The notes under the pieces were generated by a model, which was given only the letters and a program-made list of their open reading frames with translations, was not told the DNA's origin and made no database searches. Positions 53,874 to 63,519 of a stretch of 64,000 nucleotides of DNA are shown here, piece after piece. Source of the DNA: Erysipelotrichaceae bacterium. Lineage in GTDB: Bacteria > Bacillota_I > Bacilli_A > Erysipelotrichales > Erysipelotrichaceae. The stretch spans positions 124,001 through 188,000 of the forward strand of contig JAFYHT010000071.1 of assembly GCA_017539025.1 (NCBI GenBank), given 5' to 3'. Position numbers and translations under genes: made by a program. Position 1 is the first letter of the stretch; each line of letters begins with the position of its first letter.

Positions 53874-54186
53874 AATCGCTGAATTCTTTCTCCAGATGGT
53901 CAAGCGCCTTGTCTCCGTCCAGTTTGGAATAATAGTCTTTATTCATCAGAATGATCAGACAGTTACTGCAAAAATTCTTTTTCAGCTCTTCATAATAAAA
54001 ATAAAGGTGCGGTCCGACCATGATCGCATCCACTTCTCCGATGAAATTACTGATCTCGCTTTCTGATCTGGCGTGTATCGTCAGTTCGATGCCTCTTTTC
54101 TTTGCAGCGACTCGCATTTTTGCGGCCATGAAGCTTGAAGAAGCTCCCGCTCCACACACCAACAAAACATTCAGCTTTTTCTTCAT
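53863..54186 (-). CDS. Second PTS EIIB next to regulator B
   Basis: 107 residues, close to the EIIB at 53478 (LLVCGAGASSSFMAAKM with Cys11; MVGPHLYFYY). It is upstream of that gene on the same strand but has its own start: TAAAAT (54193-54198) lies six bases before the ATG and there is no ribosome site, so its mRNA may be leaderless. It is divergent from regulator B. It could be a second specificity subunit or a phosphate signal carrier for the regulator. Confidence 0.88.
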   Translation of the reverse strand: MKKKLNVLLVCGAGASSSFMAAKMRVAAKKRGIELTIHARSESEISNFIGEVDAIMVGPHLYFYYEELKKNFCSNCLIILMNKDYYSKLDGDKALDHLEKEFSDLHD

Positions 54187-54192
54187 GCTTTG

Positions 54193-54198
54193 ATTTTA
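54193..54198 (-). promoter_or_regulatory. -10 box of a leaderless transcript (second EIIB)
   Basis: TAAAAT on the minus strand, six bases before the ATG at 54186. Confidence 0.5.
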
Positions 54199-54293
54199 CT
54201 GATTTTCCTTCTGTTTAGCGACTTTTCTCTTGCCCTGTCTGAGTGAAAATCCAAATCCCTGCCAAAATTCAAACCGGCACTTCTTTATCCGGT

Positions 54294-54299
54294 TATAAT
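54294..54299 (+). promoter_or_regulatory. -10 box of a leaderless transcript (regulator B)
   Basis: TATAAT six bases before the ATG at 54306; no ribosome site. The bases between (AAAGAC) are like those of the EIIB-ROK gene (AAAGTC). Confidence 0.7.
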
Positions 54300-54305
54300 A
54301 AAGAC

Positions 54306-56210
54306 ATGAAAAACCACCTCATTCAACTGATCAGGGAACTGAAGGGATCAGATACACCATTGACTTCTTCTTCATTAGCCAACAGGCTTGATGTTTCGCC
54401 GCGTTCCGTCAAATCCTATATCCAGGAGATCAACTCGATCTCTCCCGATACGATCTCTTCCTCTCACAAAGGATATGTGATCGACAGACAGAAGGCAGAC
54501 GATCTGCTTTCACAGACAAAATCGTCGATCCCGCAGACGCCGGAAGAGAGGGTTTCCTATATCATCAACAGCATCATCAAAAGAGGTTTTGTGAATGCAT
54601 TCGATCTCTGTGACGAGATGTTTGTCGCTTATTCAACACTCAAGGCTGATCTGGTGAATGTCAGGAAGATCCTGCAGAAAGGCGATCTGCAGCTGGTCAA
54701 TCAGAACGACGTCCTGATGGTCAACGGTTTAGAGAAAAACAAGAGAAAACTCTTGAGTTCCATCATGTATTCCGAATCCAGAAACAACTTCGTCAACTAT
54801 GAAAAGATGTCTGCTTCCTTTGACGGGATCGATGTCATGTTTATCAAAAACACCATCACGGAAGAGTTTGAAAAACACCATTTCTTTATCAACGACTATT
54901 CTCTTGAAAACCTGATCTTACATTCTGCGATCACGATCGACAGGATCAGGAACGGATACTCCGCAAACGAAGCAGGATCGATCCCACCGATCGTCCGTTC
55001 TCATGAATACGATCTTGCCAGAAGCATCATCGATCACTTCGAAGAAAAGTTCGGTGTTCATTTCAACGAGATCGAAGTGGCTGAGTTTACGATGCTTATC
55101 CTTTCCAGAGCTTCCAACCTGGATTACGAAACGATCACTGTCGACAACGTCAGGAACTATGTCGGTGAAAACATCTATCAGCTGGCAGACGACATCATCA
55201 AGGATTTCGGCTCCTATTTCTATATCGACTTGTCACAGCCGGAATTCTTCGTCCGTTTCTGTCTGCACATCAAGAACCTGCTTGTCAGATCGCACAGCGG
55301 TTACTTCTCAAAGAATCCGCTGACCGATTCCATCAAACAGAACTGTCCTTTGATCTACGATGCTTCGGTCAACGCGGCCCGTCTCATCAGAGAGAAGACC
55401 GGGATCAACCTCAATGACGATGAGATCGCATACATCGCCTTTCATATCGGCGGGGCATTGGAATTACAATCCACCTTAAGCAACAAATTATCAGTAGCGA
55501 TCTTCTGCCCGGGATATTACAATCTCAACAACAGACTATCCGATACGATCTCAAGGCGTTTTTCAGATGATCTGATCGTTTCCAGCATCCTGACTCAGGA
55601 AGAAGAACTGGATAAGGTCTTGTGTGATCTGATCATATCTACTCTTGTGACCGACAGAAGGATCAGCGTTCCTTTTGTTGAAGTGTCCCCGATCATCAAG
55701 GATCAGGATCTTGAAAACATCAGAAACAAGATCGATGAGATCCGCAAGGAAAAGAAAAGAAAAGTTTTCCGTGAGCACCTTTCCTATCTGATCAAAGAAG
55801 AACTCTTTGAAGTCTGTGAAGAATCTTTCAACAAAGAAGAAACGATCCACCAGATGGCGGAAAGGCTGAAGGAACTCGACTATGTCGGAGATTCCTTTGA
55901 ATCGGAGATCATTGAAAGAGACTCCATCTCCTCGGTTGCGTTTGATGCCTTTGCGATCCCGCACGCCATGAAGATGCACGAAAAAAAGACCGGAATCAAT
56001 ATCCGGATCTGCAAGACTCCCGTTAAATGGGACGAGATGGAAGTGAAACTCATTATGATGTTGTGCTTCAACAGGAATGAGCGTTATCTGTTCAACGAAC
56101 TCTTCGAACCGATCAGTATGATCCTGGTCGACCCCGATAATTTCAACGAGGTCATCAAGGCAAGATCAGCTGAAGAATTCATCGATCTGCTTTCGGAAAT
56201 GTCAGACTAG
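54306..56210 (+). CDS. LicR/MtlR-type PTS-regulated transcription factor (B)
   Basis: 634 residues with the same layout as regulator A: N-terminal HTH (SSLANRLDVSPRSVKSYI), second winged helix, two PRDs (LENLILHSAITIDR, IAYIAFHIGGALE), an EIIB-like region (VAIFCPGYYNL), and a C-terminal EIIA-2 domain (His in FAIPHAMKMH). The start MKNHLIQLI at 54306 is set by TATAAT six bases upstream; a longer frame to 54243 would lie before the transcription start. Divergent from the EIIB genes it probably controls. Its 3' end overlaps the convergent HAD gene by 9 bp. Confidence 0.9.
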   Translation: MKNHLIQLIRELKGSDTPLTSSSLANRLDVSPRSVKSYIQEINSISPDTISSSHKGYVIDRQKADDLLSQTKSSIPQTPEERVSYIINSIIKRGFVNAFDLCDEMFVAYSTLKADLVNVRKILQKGDLQLVNQNDVLMVNGLEKNKRKLLSSIMYSESRNNFVNYEKMSASFDGIDVMFIKNTITEEFEKHHFFINDYSLENLILHSAITIDRIRNGYSANEAGSIPPIVRSHEYDLARSIIDHFEEKFGVHFNEIEVAEFTMLILSRASNLDYETITVDNVRNYVGENIYQLADDIIKDFGSYFYIDLSQPEFFVRFCLHIKNLLVRSHSGYFSKNPLTDSIKQNCPLIYDASVNAARLIREKTGINLNDDEIAYIAFHIGGALELQSTLSNKLSVAIFCPGYYNLNNRLSDTISRRFSDDLIVSSILTQEEELDKVLCDLIISTLVTDRRISVPFVEVSPIIKDQDLENIRNKIDEIRKEKKRKVFREHLSYLIKEELFEVCEESFNKEETIHQMAERLKELDYVGDSFESEIIERDSISSVAFDAFAIPHAMKMHEKKTGINIRICKTPVKWDEMEVKLIMMLCFNRNERYLFNELFEPISMILVDPDNFNEVIKARSAEEFIDLLSEMSD

Positions 56211-57023
56211 ATACTTCTCAAAGAAGGTACCAAGGCCGTCGTGCTGTACATCATATTCCGTGATGCAGTCGGCGGCTTTTTTTGTATTCTTCGAACCGTT
56301 GGCCAGACAGATACCGGTCCCCGCCGCCTCTAACATCGGGATGTCGTTATCCATATCGCCGCAGGCGATGACTTCATTCAAAGGAATATCGAGTTTTTCA
56401 CATGCGATCTTTAAGGCAACTCCTTTATCGATCCCCGGCTTCATGAATTCCAGGGTACCGGTAAATGATTTGGTATAAACCGATCTGTCTGAAGGATGTT
56501 TTTCGATCAGTTCATAGATCTTCTTTTCATATTTCTCTTCGTCGTAATGGAACTCCAGTTTGACGACATCTTTCTGGCAGAATCTTTCCTTATCCACAAA
56601 CTCCACGTTGGACTTGTTTCGGTCCATGGATTCTTCGATCATCCAGTCTCTTCTTCTGGCCAGTACCTTGTCATATCCGTCTTCAAAGACGACCACATTC
56701 ACATCCAGATCCCACATGTAATCAAGAATCCTTCTGACTTCTTCTTTTTCAAGGAGATGATGTCTTTCTTTCTTCTGATCTTTTTTATACCAGATCTCGC
56801 ATCCGTTGACGCCGATCACGAGGTCCGGATCAAAATCAAGACCCCAGGTCCTGAATCTGCCTGTCGTTCTCTTGTCTACCGGTCTGCCGGTAGCCAGACC
56901 TAAAAGGACCCCCTTCTCATGACAGGTCTCCAGTAATCTTTTTGTCTTAGGCATCAGCTGTCCGCCTTTGATGGTGAGTGTCCCATCAATATCACAGATC
57001 AGCAGTTTCTTATCTTTCAACAT
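56202..57023 (-). CDS. Cof-type HAD-superfamily phosphatase
   Basis: 273 residues. Motif I LLICDIDGTL, late GDMDNDIPMLEAAGTG, IIB cap. It could dephosphorylate sugar phosphates, as suits the PTS setting. Two ATG codons stand in tandem (57026, 57023). TAAGAT lies seven bases before the second and no ribosome site is present, so the second is chosen. The end overlaps the convergent regulator B by 9 bp. Confidence 0.83.
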   Translation of the reverse strand: MLKDKKLLICDIDGTLTIKGGQLMPKTKRLLETCHEKGVLLGLATGRPVDKRTTGRFRTWGLDFDPDLVIGVNGCEIWYKKDQKKERHHLLEKEEVRRILDYMWDLDVNVVVFEDGYDKVLARRRDWMIEESMDRNKSNVEFVDKERFCQKDVVKLEFHYDEEKYEKKIYELIEKHPSDRSVYTKSFTGTLEFMKPGIDKGVALKIACEKLDIPLNEVIACGDMDNDIPMLEAAGTGICLANGSKNTKKAADCITEYDVQHDGLGTFFEKYLV

Positions 57024-57059
57024 CATTACAATCTTACACGATTTATTTCTCAGTGACCT

Positions 57060-58049
57060 TCATTTTCCACAGATCCAGTATTCCTGACTCTGATTTATAA
57101 ACTCTTTCAGTTCTTTCCTGAATCCCAGATACAGTTCGCTTGTTCTGCCTTTGTTTAATATATAGGGATCGATATACCTTTTCTTTGCGTAGATCTTTCT
57201 CCACTTGCCGTCGCTTTTTTCTTCATCTGATCTGAAGATCGTTGACTGTTTTGTGAAACCGATCCATTCCCTGCTTGTATCCGGATCGGATAACAATTGA
57301 TCGATCACTTCTCTTTCAGTGGCATACAGATCTTTTTCATCAAGTACCCTTTTCTCTATCGCATACTTCAGTACTTCAGACAGACTTTGCATCGCATACC
57401 TGTCTTCGTCCGCAACATAGATCTTTGAACACTCAAGTGCCGCTTTACTGAAAAGCAGAGCCATATCTTCGTTTTTGAAACAGATCTCCTCTTCCCCTTC
57501 TTCGTTGATCCCGACATGAAGATCATCATAGATCTTTTTTACATCTTCTTCTGAAAGGATCTTATAGTTGATGATGTTTCCGAGACTGTATTCCAACCTG
57601 TCGGAAGAGAGTTTTGGGGAATCGTTATCAGCGATCGGGTAGCGATGATAATCATATACATCTTCTGTAGTGATCTCATATTTCTGAATGATCTTCTGCA
57701 GTTCTTCGTTTCCTTCAATGATCTGTCTGGTACCCTCTTCTGTGGCCTCCTGTTTCAGGTAATCGCCTTTGAGAAAATCCACGACATGCGCAAAGACCGG
57801 TGTCGCGATATCGTGCAGCAGTGCAGCAACACTTTGTCTGACATCTCGAGTAAAATGATAGACGATCAAAGAGGCGCCGATACTGTGGTCATATCGTGAA
57901 TACGTCTGAAGACGAGAAAAACGCGGATATGATGTATACTCACATCCGCAGTTCATTCCGACATCTTTCAGGCGTTTCGTGATCTTGGTTTCCGAGATTT
58001 CCTTAATGAAATCAGGGATCCCTTCATGATAGATATGATAATGATCCAT
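57060..58049 (-). CDS. HD-superfamily phosphohydrolase
   Basis: 329 residues. The HD motif is spread as H in YDHSIGASL and HD in ALLHDIATPVFAH, as in metal-dependent phosphohydrolases acting on nucleotides. The exact substrate is unknown. Its ATG follows the stop codon of the Zn-ribbon gene with no gap, so the two are coupled. Confidence 0.85.
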   Translation of the reverse strand: MDHYHIYHEGIPDFIKEISETKITKRLKDVGMNCGCEYTSYPRFSRLQTYSRYDHSIGASLIVYHFTRDVRQSVAALLHDIATPVFAHVVDFLKGDYLKQEATEEGTRQIIEGNEELQKIIQKYEITTEDVYDYHRYPIADNDSPKLSSDRLEYSLGNIINYKILSEEDVKKIYDDLHVGINEEGEEEICFKNEDMALLFSKAALECSKIYVADEDRYAMQSLSEVLKYAIEKRVLDEKDLYATEREVIDQLLSDPDTSREWIGFTKQSTIFRSDEEKSDGKWRKIYAKKRYIDPYILNKGRTSELYLGFRKELKEFINQSQEYWICGK

Positions 58050-58307
58050 TTAGATCCTGTGACTGTTTTTCCTCAAGAGTTTCTTCTGTGCGTTATCTCC
58101 CTGCAGGTCGATGATGATCTTACCGCATTCCGCACAGAGATATGACTTCACATATGGAGCCTTCGTCAGAGAAAACTTTGACAGCGAAACGCTGCTGAGA
58201 TCACCCGAGGCAAAGATCCTCGGTTTCTTTCCTCTGTTGAGATAGAGCTGCTGAGCGCTTTGAATATAAGCTTCGCTCATTTCTTTTCCGCAATATGGAC
58301 AAATCAT
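58050..58307 (-). CDS. Small Zn-ribbon protein (PF20097-like)
   Basis: 85 residues. Two CxxC knuckles, CPYC near residue 3 and CAEC near residue 58, give a four-Cys zinc site; the middle is variable. Proteins of this kind are of unknown function. AGGAG before the start. Second of three genes HAD-Zn ribbon-HD on one strand. Confidence 0.8.
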   Translation of the reverse strand: MICPYCGKEMSEAYIQSAQQLYLNRGKKPRIFASGDLSSVSLSKFSLTKAPYVKSYLCAECGKIIIDLQGDNAQKKLLRKNSHRI

Positions 58308-58316
58308 GGTTATCTC

Positions 58317-58964
58317 CTAATCAATATATTTCAATAGTTCCAGAGGCTCTGACAGGATGATGTCAGCCCCTGCTTTTTCCAGTGTTTCCCTGTCCCTGAA
58401 GCCCCAGAGACATCCGACTGTTTTTACACCGGCATTTTTTCCGGTCAGGATATCGATATCGCTGTCACCAACATACATGACATCTTCTTTCTTCAATCCC
58501 ATCTTATCAATGATGAAATTGGTGCCTTTGGGATCCGGTTTGTGCGGGAAGCCTTCTCTGGCACCCATTACTTCTACAAATCCGATATCCGGGAAATTCT
58601 TTTCCGCAAGACCTTTAACATATCTGTCGCTCTTGTTGGAACTGATTGCCAGGGCAATATTCTTTTCCTGCAGGGCTTTCAACAATTCTTTTATCCCGTC
58701 ATACGGAACGGTCGTCTTTCTGTAGTTCTCGCTGTAGATCTCGCCATAGCGTACACCAAGTTCTTTTTTGGTTTCTTCGCTCGTATCGGCCGGTGTACAT
58801 CTGTCTACAAGGACCTTGAAGCCGCTGCCAACGCCCATCCTGATCTCGTCTTTTGTTTTTGCAGGAAGATCGAATTCCTTGAGTGCCTGATTAAAGCTGA
58901 CGTAGAGATCGTTCAGCGTATTCAGTGTCGTTCCGTCAACATCAAATATGATTCCTTTGATCAT
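58317..58964 (-). CDS. HAD phosphatase, phosphoglycolate-phosphatase-like
   Basis: 215 residues, HAD subfamily IA. FDVDGTTLNT is motif I (with Thr-Thr), ISSNKS motif II, KPDP motif III and GDSDIDI motif IV, with a helical cap between residues 15 and 80. Its relatives act on phosphoglycolate, sugar phosphates or pyrophosphate. AGAGGA is before the start. Confidence 0.85.
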   Translation of the reverse strand: MIKGIIFDVDGTTLNTLNDLYVSFNQALKEFDLPAKTKDEIRMGVGSGFKVLVDRCTPADTSEETKKELGVRYGEIYSENYRKTTVPYDGIKELLKALQEKNIALAISSNKSDRYVKGLAEKNFPDIGFVEVMGAREGFPHKPDPKGTNFIIDKMGLKKEDVMYVGDSDIDILTGKNAGVKTVGCLWGFRDRETLEKAGADIILSEPLELLKYID

Positions 58965-59077
58965 GTTTCTATCCTCTTGTTTTCTATAGTTATTTTACTT
59001 CAGGAAAAATCGATTATTCAAACACTCTTCACCTATGAAATGAATGATAGAATAAAGATAAGAAAGCGGGTATAGAT

Positions 59078-61399
59078 ATGGATACCATTCAGATAAAAAA
59101 CAAATCCTTTTTATTGAGCACGGATCACACATCCTATTTATTCAAAGTAGATAAATACGGGCACCTGGAACACATCCATTACGGGGCCAAGGTGAAGATG
59201 GAAGACGCGGATGCTTTGTCTTTCAAGAAGCTGATCCTACATGGTTCTACCGTCATGTATGATAAAAAGAATGAGATCCTGACGATGGATTCCCTTCCAC
59301 AGGAATTCGGTACCTATGGCACGGGCGATTTCAATGAAGCTTCGATCGAGATCGAAGACGGAGAATCCTATACATGTGATTTCCTTTATGAAAGTCATGA
59401 GATCATTGAAGGAAATGTTTCAATCAAGGATCTTCCTTCCTCTTATGGTGCAGACAAGACACTGATCGTACATATGGGTGACAAGGTCAACGAACTGAAG
59501 CTGGATCTCTATTATGCGATCTATCCTCAATGCGATGTGATCTCCAGAAGAGCGGTACTGACCAATTCCTCAAAGAAGACTTTCACCTTGCATAAGATGA
59601 TGTCCTATTGTCTGGATCTTTGCGAAGATGATCTGGTGCTGATGGATTTCTTCGGTGCCTGGGACAAGGAAACGCACGTCAACGAACGTCCTTTGGTCAG
59701 AGGTACCTATACGATCGGATCCAGAGTCGGTTTCTCTTCTGCGAAAAACAATCCGGGTTTCATCATCAAGAGATCGGATACCGGAGAAAACACCGGCAAG
59801 GCCTGGGGTTTCAATCTGGTCTACAGCGGAAATCATTATTCTTCCGTCAGTAAGAACGAATACGGCCAGCACAGGATACAGGGAGGTATCTCCCCGGAAA
59901 GATTCGTCTATCCTTTGAAAGCAGACAAATCGTTCGAAACACCGGAAGCTGTCATGACCTATTCTTCAAACGGCTTGAACGAACTGTCTCATCATTTCCA
60001 TGATTTCATCAACGAAAACATCGTTCGTTCCGACTGGAAAAAGAAAGACAGACCGGTACTGATCAATTCCTGGGAAGGTTTTGGCTTTGATTTCAAGAAA
60101 GACGACCTGATCAAGAAACTGGCGAAGAACGCCAGGAAGATGGGGATGGAACTCTTCGTCCTGGATGACGGATGGTTTGGCAGAAGGAATTCGGACAAGA
60201 GGGGTCTTGGCGACTACAACTGCAACACCAGAAAGATCCCGGGAGGCATCTCTTCCTTAAGCAACGAGATCCACAAGATGGATATGTTGTTTGGTATCTG
60301 GGTGGAACCGGAAGCCATCAATGTTGATTCAAAACTTTATGAGGATCATCCGGAATACGCCTTAACGGAAAAGGGCAGGGAGATGTTCTTTGGAAGAAAT
60401 GAGCTGCTGATGGATCTGACCAATAAAGATGTTCAGGATTATATCATCGAGAATGTTTCCAAGCTGATCGATGAAAACAACGTCGATTACATCAAGTGGG
60501 ATATGAACCGTATGATGAATGCGGTAAGCGGCGCCTATAACCACGAATACATCAAAGGGTTGTACAGGGTATTGGATAAGATATTCATCCAGCGTCCGTG
60601 GGTCCTGTTTGAATCGTGCAGCTCCGGAGGAAACCGTTTCGATCTGGGAATGCTTTGCTACTCACCGCAGATCTGGTCATCAGATGATACCGATGCGATC
60701 GAAAGGATCGATATTCAGAAAGGCTTATCTTATCTCTATCCATTGTCTACAATGGGTGCCCATGTCTCCGCTTCCCCACATATGCAGACACTCAGGGCAA
60801 CACCTTTAGAGACCAGATTCAACATTTCCGCATATGGCTGTCTGGGTTATGAACTGGATCTTTCCTTATTGAGCTACTTGGATAAGGCTGAAATTGAAAA
60901 ACAGATCGAATATTATAAGCAGCACAGATCGACATTCCAGTATGGAAAGTTCTATCGCGGCGACGAAGAAAAGGATTATGAAACCTTTGAAGTCTTATAT
61001 AAAGGCGAGGCGATCGTCAGCAAATTCAGAAGACTTGTCCATGCGGTACCGATCTATGACAAACTGTATGTGAAAGACCTGGATGAAGAAAAGATGTACT
61101 TCATTTCTTCTAAACCTTACCTGCATAACCTGAAGCAGTTTGGTAATCTGGTGAACTTTGTCACACCGGTCAAAGTCAATGCGGAAGGCAAACTGATGGA
61201 GACGGTATCGAAATTTAAAGGAATGGAAGCTTCCATTCAGGAATATAAGGCGTCCGGTATAGCATTGAAAGAGGGGGTCTGCCTCAATCCGCTATTCTTG
61301 GGTACCGGTTATAACGACAATATCAGGATCCCTTTAGATTATGGATCCGATATGTATGAGATCAAGGAGTTGAAACATGGATCAGGAAAGAAAGAATAA
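59078..61399 (+). CDS. GH36 alpha-galactosidase
   Basis: 773 residues, the usual GH36 length. N-terminal beta-supersandwich, TIM barrel with nucleophile Asp in YIKWDMNR and acid/base Asp in WSSDDTDAIER, and a C-terminal beta domain. No signal peptide, so it releases galactose from raffinose or melibiose inside the cell. The start region has GATAAGAAAGCGGG. The next gene, a GPH carrier, starts 23 bp before its end: coupled uptake and cleavage. Confidence 0.93.
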   Translation: MDTIQIKNKSFLLSTDHTSYLFKVDKYGHLEHIHYGAKVKMEDADALSFKKLILHGSTVMYDKKNEILTMDSLPQEFGTYGTGDFNEASIEIEDGESYTCDFLYESHEIIEGNVSIKDLPSSYGADKTLIVHMGDKVNELKLDLYYAIYPQCDVISRRAVLTNSSKKTFTLHKMMSYCLDLCEDDLVLMDFFGAWDKETHVNERPLVRGTYTIGSRVGFSSAKNNPGFIIKRSDTGENTGKAWGFNLVYSGNHYSSVSKNEYGQHRIQGGISPERFVYPLKADKSFETPEAVMTYSSNGLNELSHHFHDFINENIVRSDWKKKDRPVLINSWEGFGFDFKKDDLIKKLAKNARKMGMELFVLDDGWFGRRNSDKRGLGDYNCNTRKIPGGISSLSNEIHKMDMLFGIWVEPEAINVDSKLYEDHPEYALTEKGREMFFGRNELLMDLTNKDVQDYIIENVSKLIDENNVDYIKWDMNRMMNAVSGAYNHEYIKGLYRVLDKIFIQRPWVLFESCSSGGNRFDLGMLCYSPQIWSSDDTDAIERIDIQKGLSYLYPLSTMGAHVSASPHMQTLRATPLETRFNISAYGCLGYELDLSLLSYLDKAEIEKQIEYYKQHRSTFQYGKFYRGDEEKDYETFEVLYKGEAIVSKFRRLVHAVPIYDKLYVKDLDEEKMYFISSKPYLHNLKQFGNLVNFVTPVKVNAEGKLMETVSKFKGMEASIQEYKASGIALKEGVCLNPLFLGTGYNDNIRIPLDYGSDMYEIKELKHGSGKKE

Positions 61400-62735
61400 G
61401 TACTTTTTCGGTCTGGGAACGGTAGGAAGGGATATGTTCTATGCGTTTGAAGCAAACGCCATCATCTACTTCCTTTCTAATATCCTGGAACTGCCGCTGA
61501 CGACCTTTGCGATGGTATCGCTGGTCTTGACTGTATTAAGAGTCTTCGATGCATTGAATGACCCGATCACCGGTCTGATCATCGATAATATCAGGTCGCC
61601 TTGGGGTAAATACAAACCACCGATGCTGATCGGATGTCTTCTGGCGGTGGTCTTCTATCTGATCATGTTTGCGGACTTTGGTTTTACCGACATCAGGTTC
61701 GTCATCGTTTTCGGTATGGCATATCTGCTTTGGGATATCAGCTACGGTATCAATGATATTGCCTACTGGTCTATGATGACATCGCTGTCTCTTGATCAGA
61801 AGCAGAGAGAAAACATCGGTGCTTTCGCCAGGATCTGTGCAAACGTCGGTATGTTTGTCGTCATGGTCGGATACCCATTCTTTACAGAGATGTTAGGCGG
61901 AGGAAAGAAAGGTTATTTCTCTCTGGCTGTCATCTGTTCCGTTGCGATGATTTTATTCCAGATGTTTACGATCATCGGTGTCAAGGAAAACAAGGAACAG
62001 TTCAAAGAAGAGGAAAACACTTCTCTGAGAGATCTGTTTACAGTCTTGTTCAATAATGATCAGCTGATGTGGGTCACCTTATCCATGGCACTATTTATGG
62101 TCGGATATTGTGCAACAACCAGCTTTGCGCTGTACTACATGCAATATATCTTTGGTGATGTGGATAAATATGCGATCCTGGCTGCTGCCTGTGGCGTTGC
62201 CCAGCTTGTTGCGCTGGTCATCTTCCCGCTGGTTTCAAAACACTTCAACCGTAAGAAACTCTATGGTCTATCAACCCTGGTTGTTGTGATCGGCTATTGC
62301 ATGTTTTTCTTTGCTGATCATTCGTTGGGTCTGCTGGCCGCTTCGGCTGTCGTCATCTTTATCGGCGAAGCATTCATTCAGTTATTGATGCTGATGTTTT
62401 TAGCGGATACGATCGAATACGGTCAATGGAAGATGGGCAAGAGGAATGACTCCATTACTTTCTCGATCCAACCTCTCATCAACAAGATCGGCGGTGCACT
62501 GGCTACCGGTATCGTTTCCATTACTTTAATGATCACCGGAATCAAACAGGGAGATGTCGCATCAGAATCGATCGATTCGATTGGAAAACTGATCTTCAAG
62601 AACTCCATGCTGATCATCCCGCTGATCCTGATCGCATTAGGATATTATATCTATACCAGAAAATTTGAACTGGATGAGGAAAGATATGCAAAAATCGTCC
62701 AGGATCTCAAGGATAGGGGAGATATCAGAGAATAA
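61377..62735 (+). CDS. GPH-family sugar:cation symporter (MelB-like)
   Basis: 452 residues, 12 hydrophobic segments of the glycoside-pentoside-hexuronide family. The early NDPITGLIIDN holds the Asp cluster of the cation site, and the mid loop is typical. With the alpha-galactosidase gene in front (23-bp overlap) it most likely carries melibiose, raffinose or a related alpha-galactoside without phosphorylation. Confidence 0.9.
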   Translation: MDQERKNKYFFGLGTVGRDMFYAFEANAIIYFLSNILELPLTTFAMVSLVLTVLRVFDALNDPITGLIIDNIRSPWGKYKPPMLIGCLLAVVFYLIMFADFGFTDIRFVIVFGMAYLLWDISYGINDIAYWSMMTSLSLDQKQRENIGAFARICANVGMFVVMVGYPFFTEMLGGGKKGYFSLAVICSVAMILFQMFTIIGVKENKEQFKEEENTSLRDLFTVLFNNDQLMWVTLSMALFMVGYCATTSFALYYMQYIFGDVDKYAILAAACGVAQLVALVIFPLVSKHFNRKKLYGLSTLVVVIGYCMFFFADHSLGLLAASAVVIFIGEAFIQLLMLMFLADTIEYGQWKMGKRNDSITFSIQPLINKIGGALATGIVSITLMITGIKQGDVASESIDSIGKLIFKNSMLIIPLILIALGYYIYTRKFELDEERYAKIVQDLKDRGDIRE

Positions 62736-62756
62736 TCCTATTAAACATCCGATAAC

Positions 62757-62788
62757 TAAAAACAACGCTTTATTGCGTTGTTTTTTAA
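62757..62788. terminator. Bidirectional terminator
   Basis: 8-bp arms 62761-62768 and 62775-62782 with A/T runs on both sides, between the carrier gene and the convergent phosphatase gene. Confidence 0.9.
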
Positions 62789-63519
62789 ATGAGTACCTGA
62801 TTTCTGAATCTTTCAATTTTATCTTTATCCAGCTGCAATACTCTGCTCAGATAATCTTCTCCCATGTGATCCAGTGCTGCATTGAGATATCTTTCGTCTG
62901 CGATGAATGCTTTATATACAGAATCCGCAACCTCTTTATTTCCTAGTTTCATCAGTCTTTCATGTATTATTTCCGCTTTCGGAAGATTTGTTTTGTTTGT
63001 TTCCAGATAGTCTTCTCTGATCGTTGCTTCATCAACACCCAGGACCATCATCACCAGTACCGAGATCAGTCCGCAGCGGTCTTTTCCTTCGCTGCAGTGC
63101 CATAATACAGATCCTTTGCTGTAATCGTGATTCAGGATCGCATTCAATACATCTTTCAATCCTTCAATGTATTCTTCTTTGCAGACCATATCAATATAGG
63201 TATCCGCCAGATCAGGCATCTTCATGACATCTCTGTTCTCGTGGGTGATACCATCTTTGAAATCTCTGATGATCGGAATATGCAGATATTCAAATCCTGC
63301 GCTGCGATCCGGTAATTCTTCAAGTTCTGTAAAAGTACGAAGATCGATGATCGTAGAAAGATCATGATTTTCTTTCAGGTACCTGAGATCTTCGTCACTG
63401 GCTTCTGTCAGTTTGGCGGAACGGATCAGACAGTTTTTTCTGACTGTTTTTCCTTCTATATTTACAGTTCCATCAAAATCTCTGATATTGGAAATGGTAG
63501 ATAATTCAATATTCCTCAT
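62785..63519 (-). CDS. Tyrosine-protein phosphatase (Y_phosphatase3 type)
   Basis: 244 residues. The CX5R loop is LWHCSEGKDRCGL, with the general-acid Asp likely in the preceding region. The family acts on phosphotyrosine, phosphoinositides or related esters. The start at 63519 is chosen because ATGA (63516-63519) overlaps the stop of the NUDIX gene and GGAGG lies 11 nt upstream; an in-frame ATG at 63537 is the alternative. Confidence 0.85.
   Translation of the reverse strand: MRNIELSTISNIRDFDGTVNIEGKTVRKNCLIRSAKLTEASDEDLRYLKENHDLSTIIDLRTFTELEELPDRSAGFEYLHIPIIRDFKDGITHENRDVMKMPDLADTYIDMVCKEEYIEGLKDVLNAILNHDYSKGSVLWHCSEGKDRCGLISVLVMMVLGVDEATIREDYLETNKTNLPKAEIIHERLMKLGNKEVADSVYKAFIADERYLNAALDHMGEDYLSRVLQLDKDKIERFRNQVLI

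Noticed and set aside
54243-54305. Upstream start for regulator B
   Set aside because: It would lie before the TATAAT box at 54294-54299, and the added residues do not look like part of the HTH domain.
54187-54305. TTTGCAC-type dyad in front of regulator B
   Set aside because: No clear inverted repeat with these arms was found in this spacer.
59570-59918. Reading frames within the alpha-galactosidase gene in other frames
   Set aside because: No start signals or recognisable domains; they follow from codon use of the GH36 gene.
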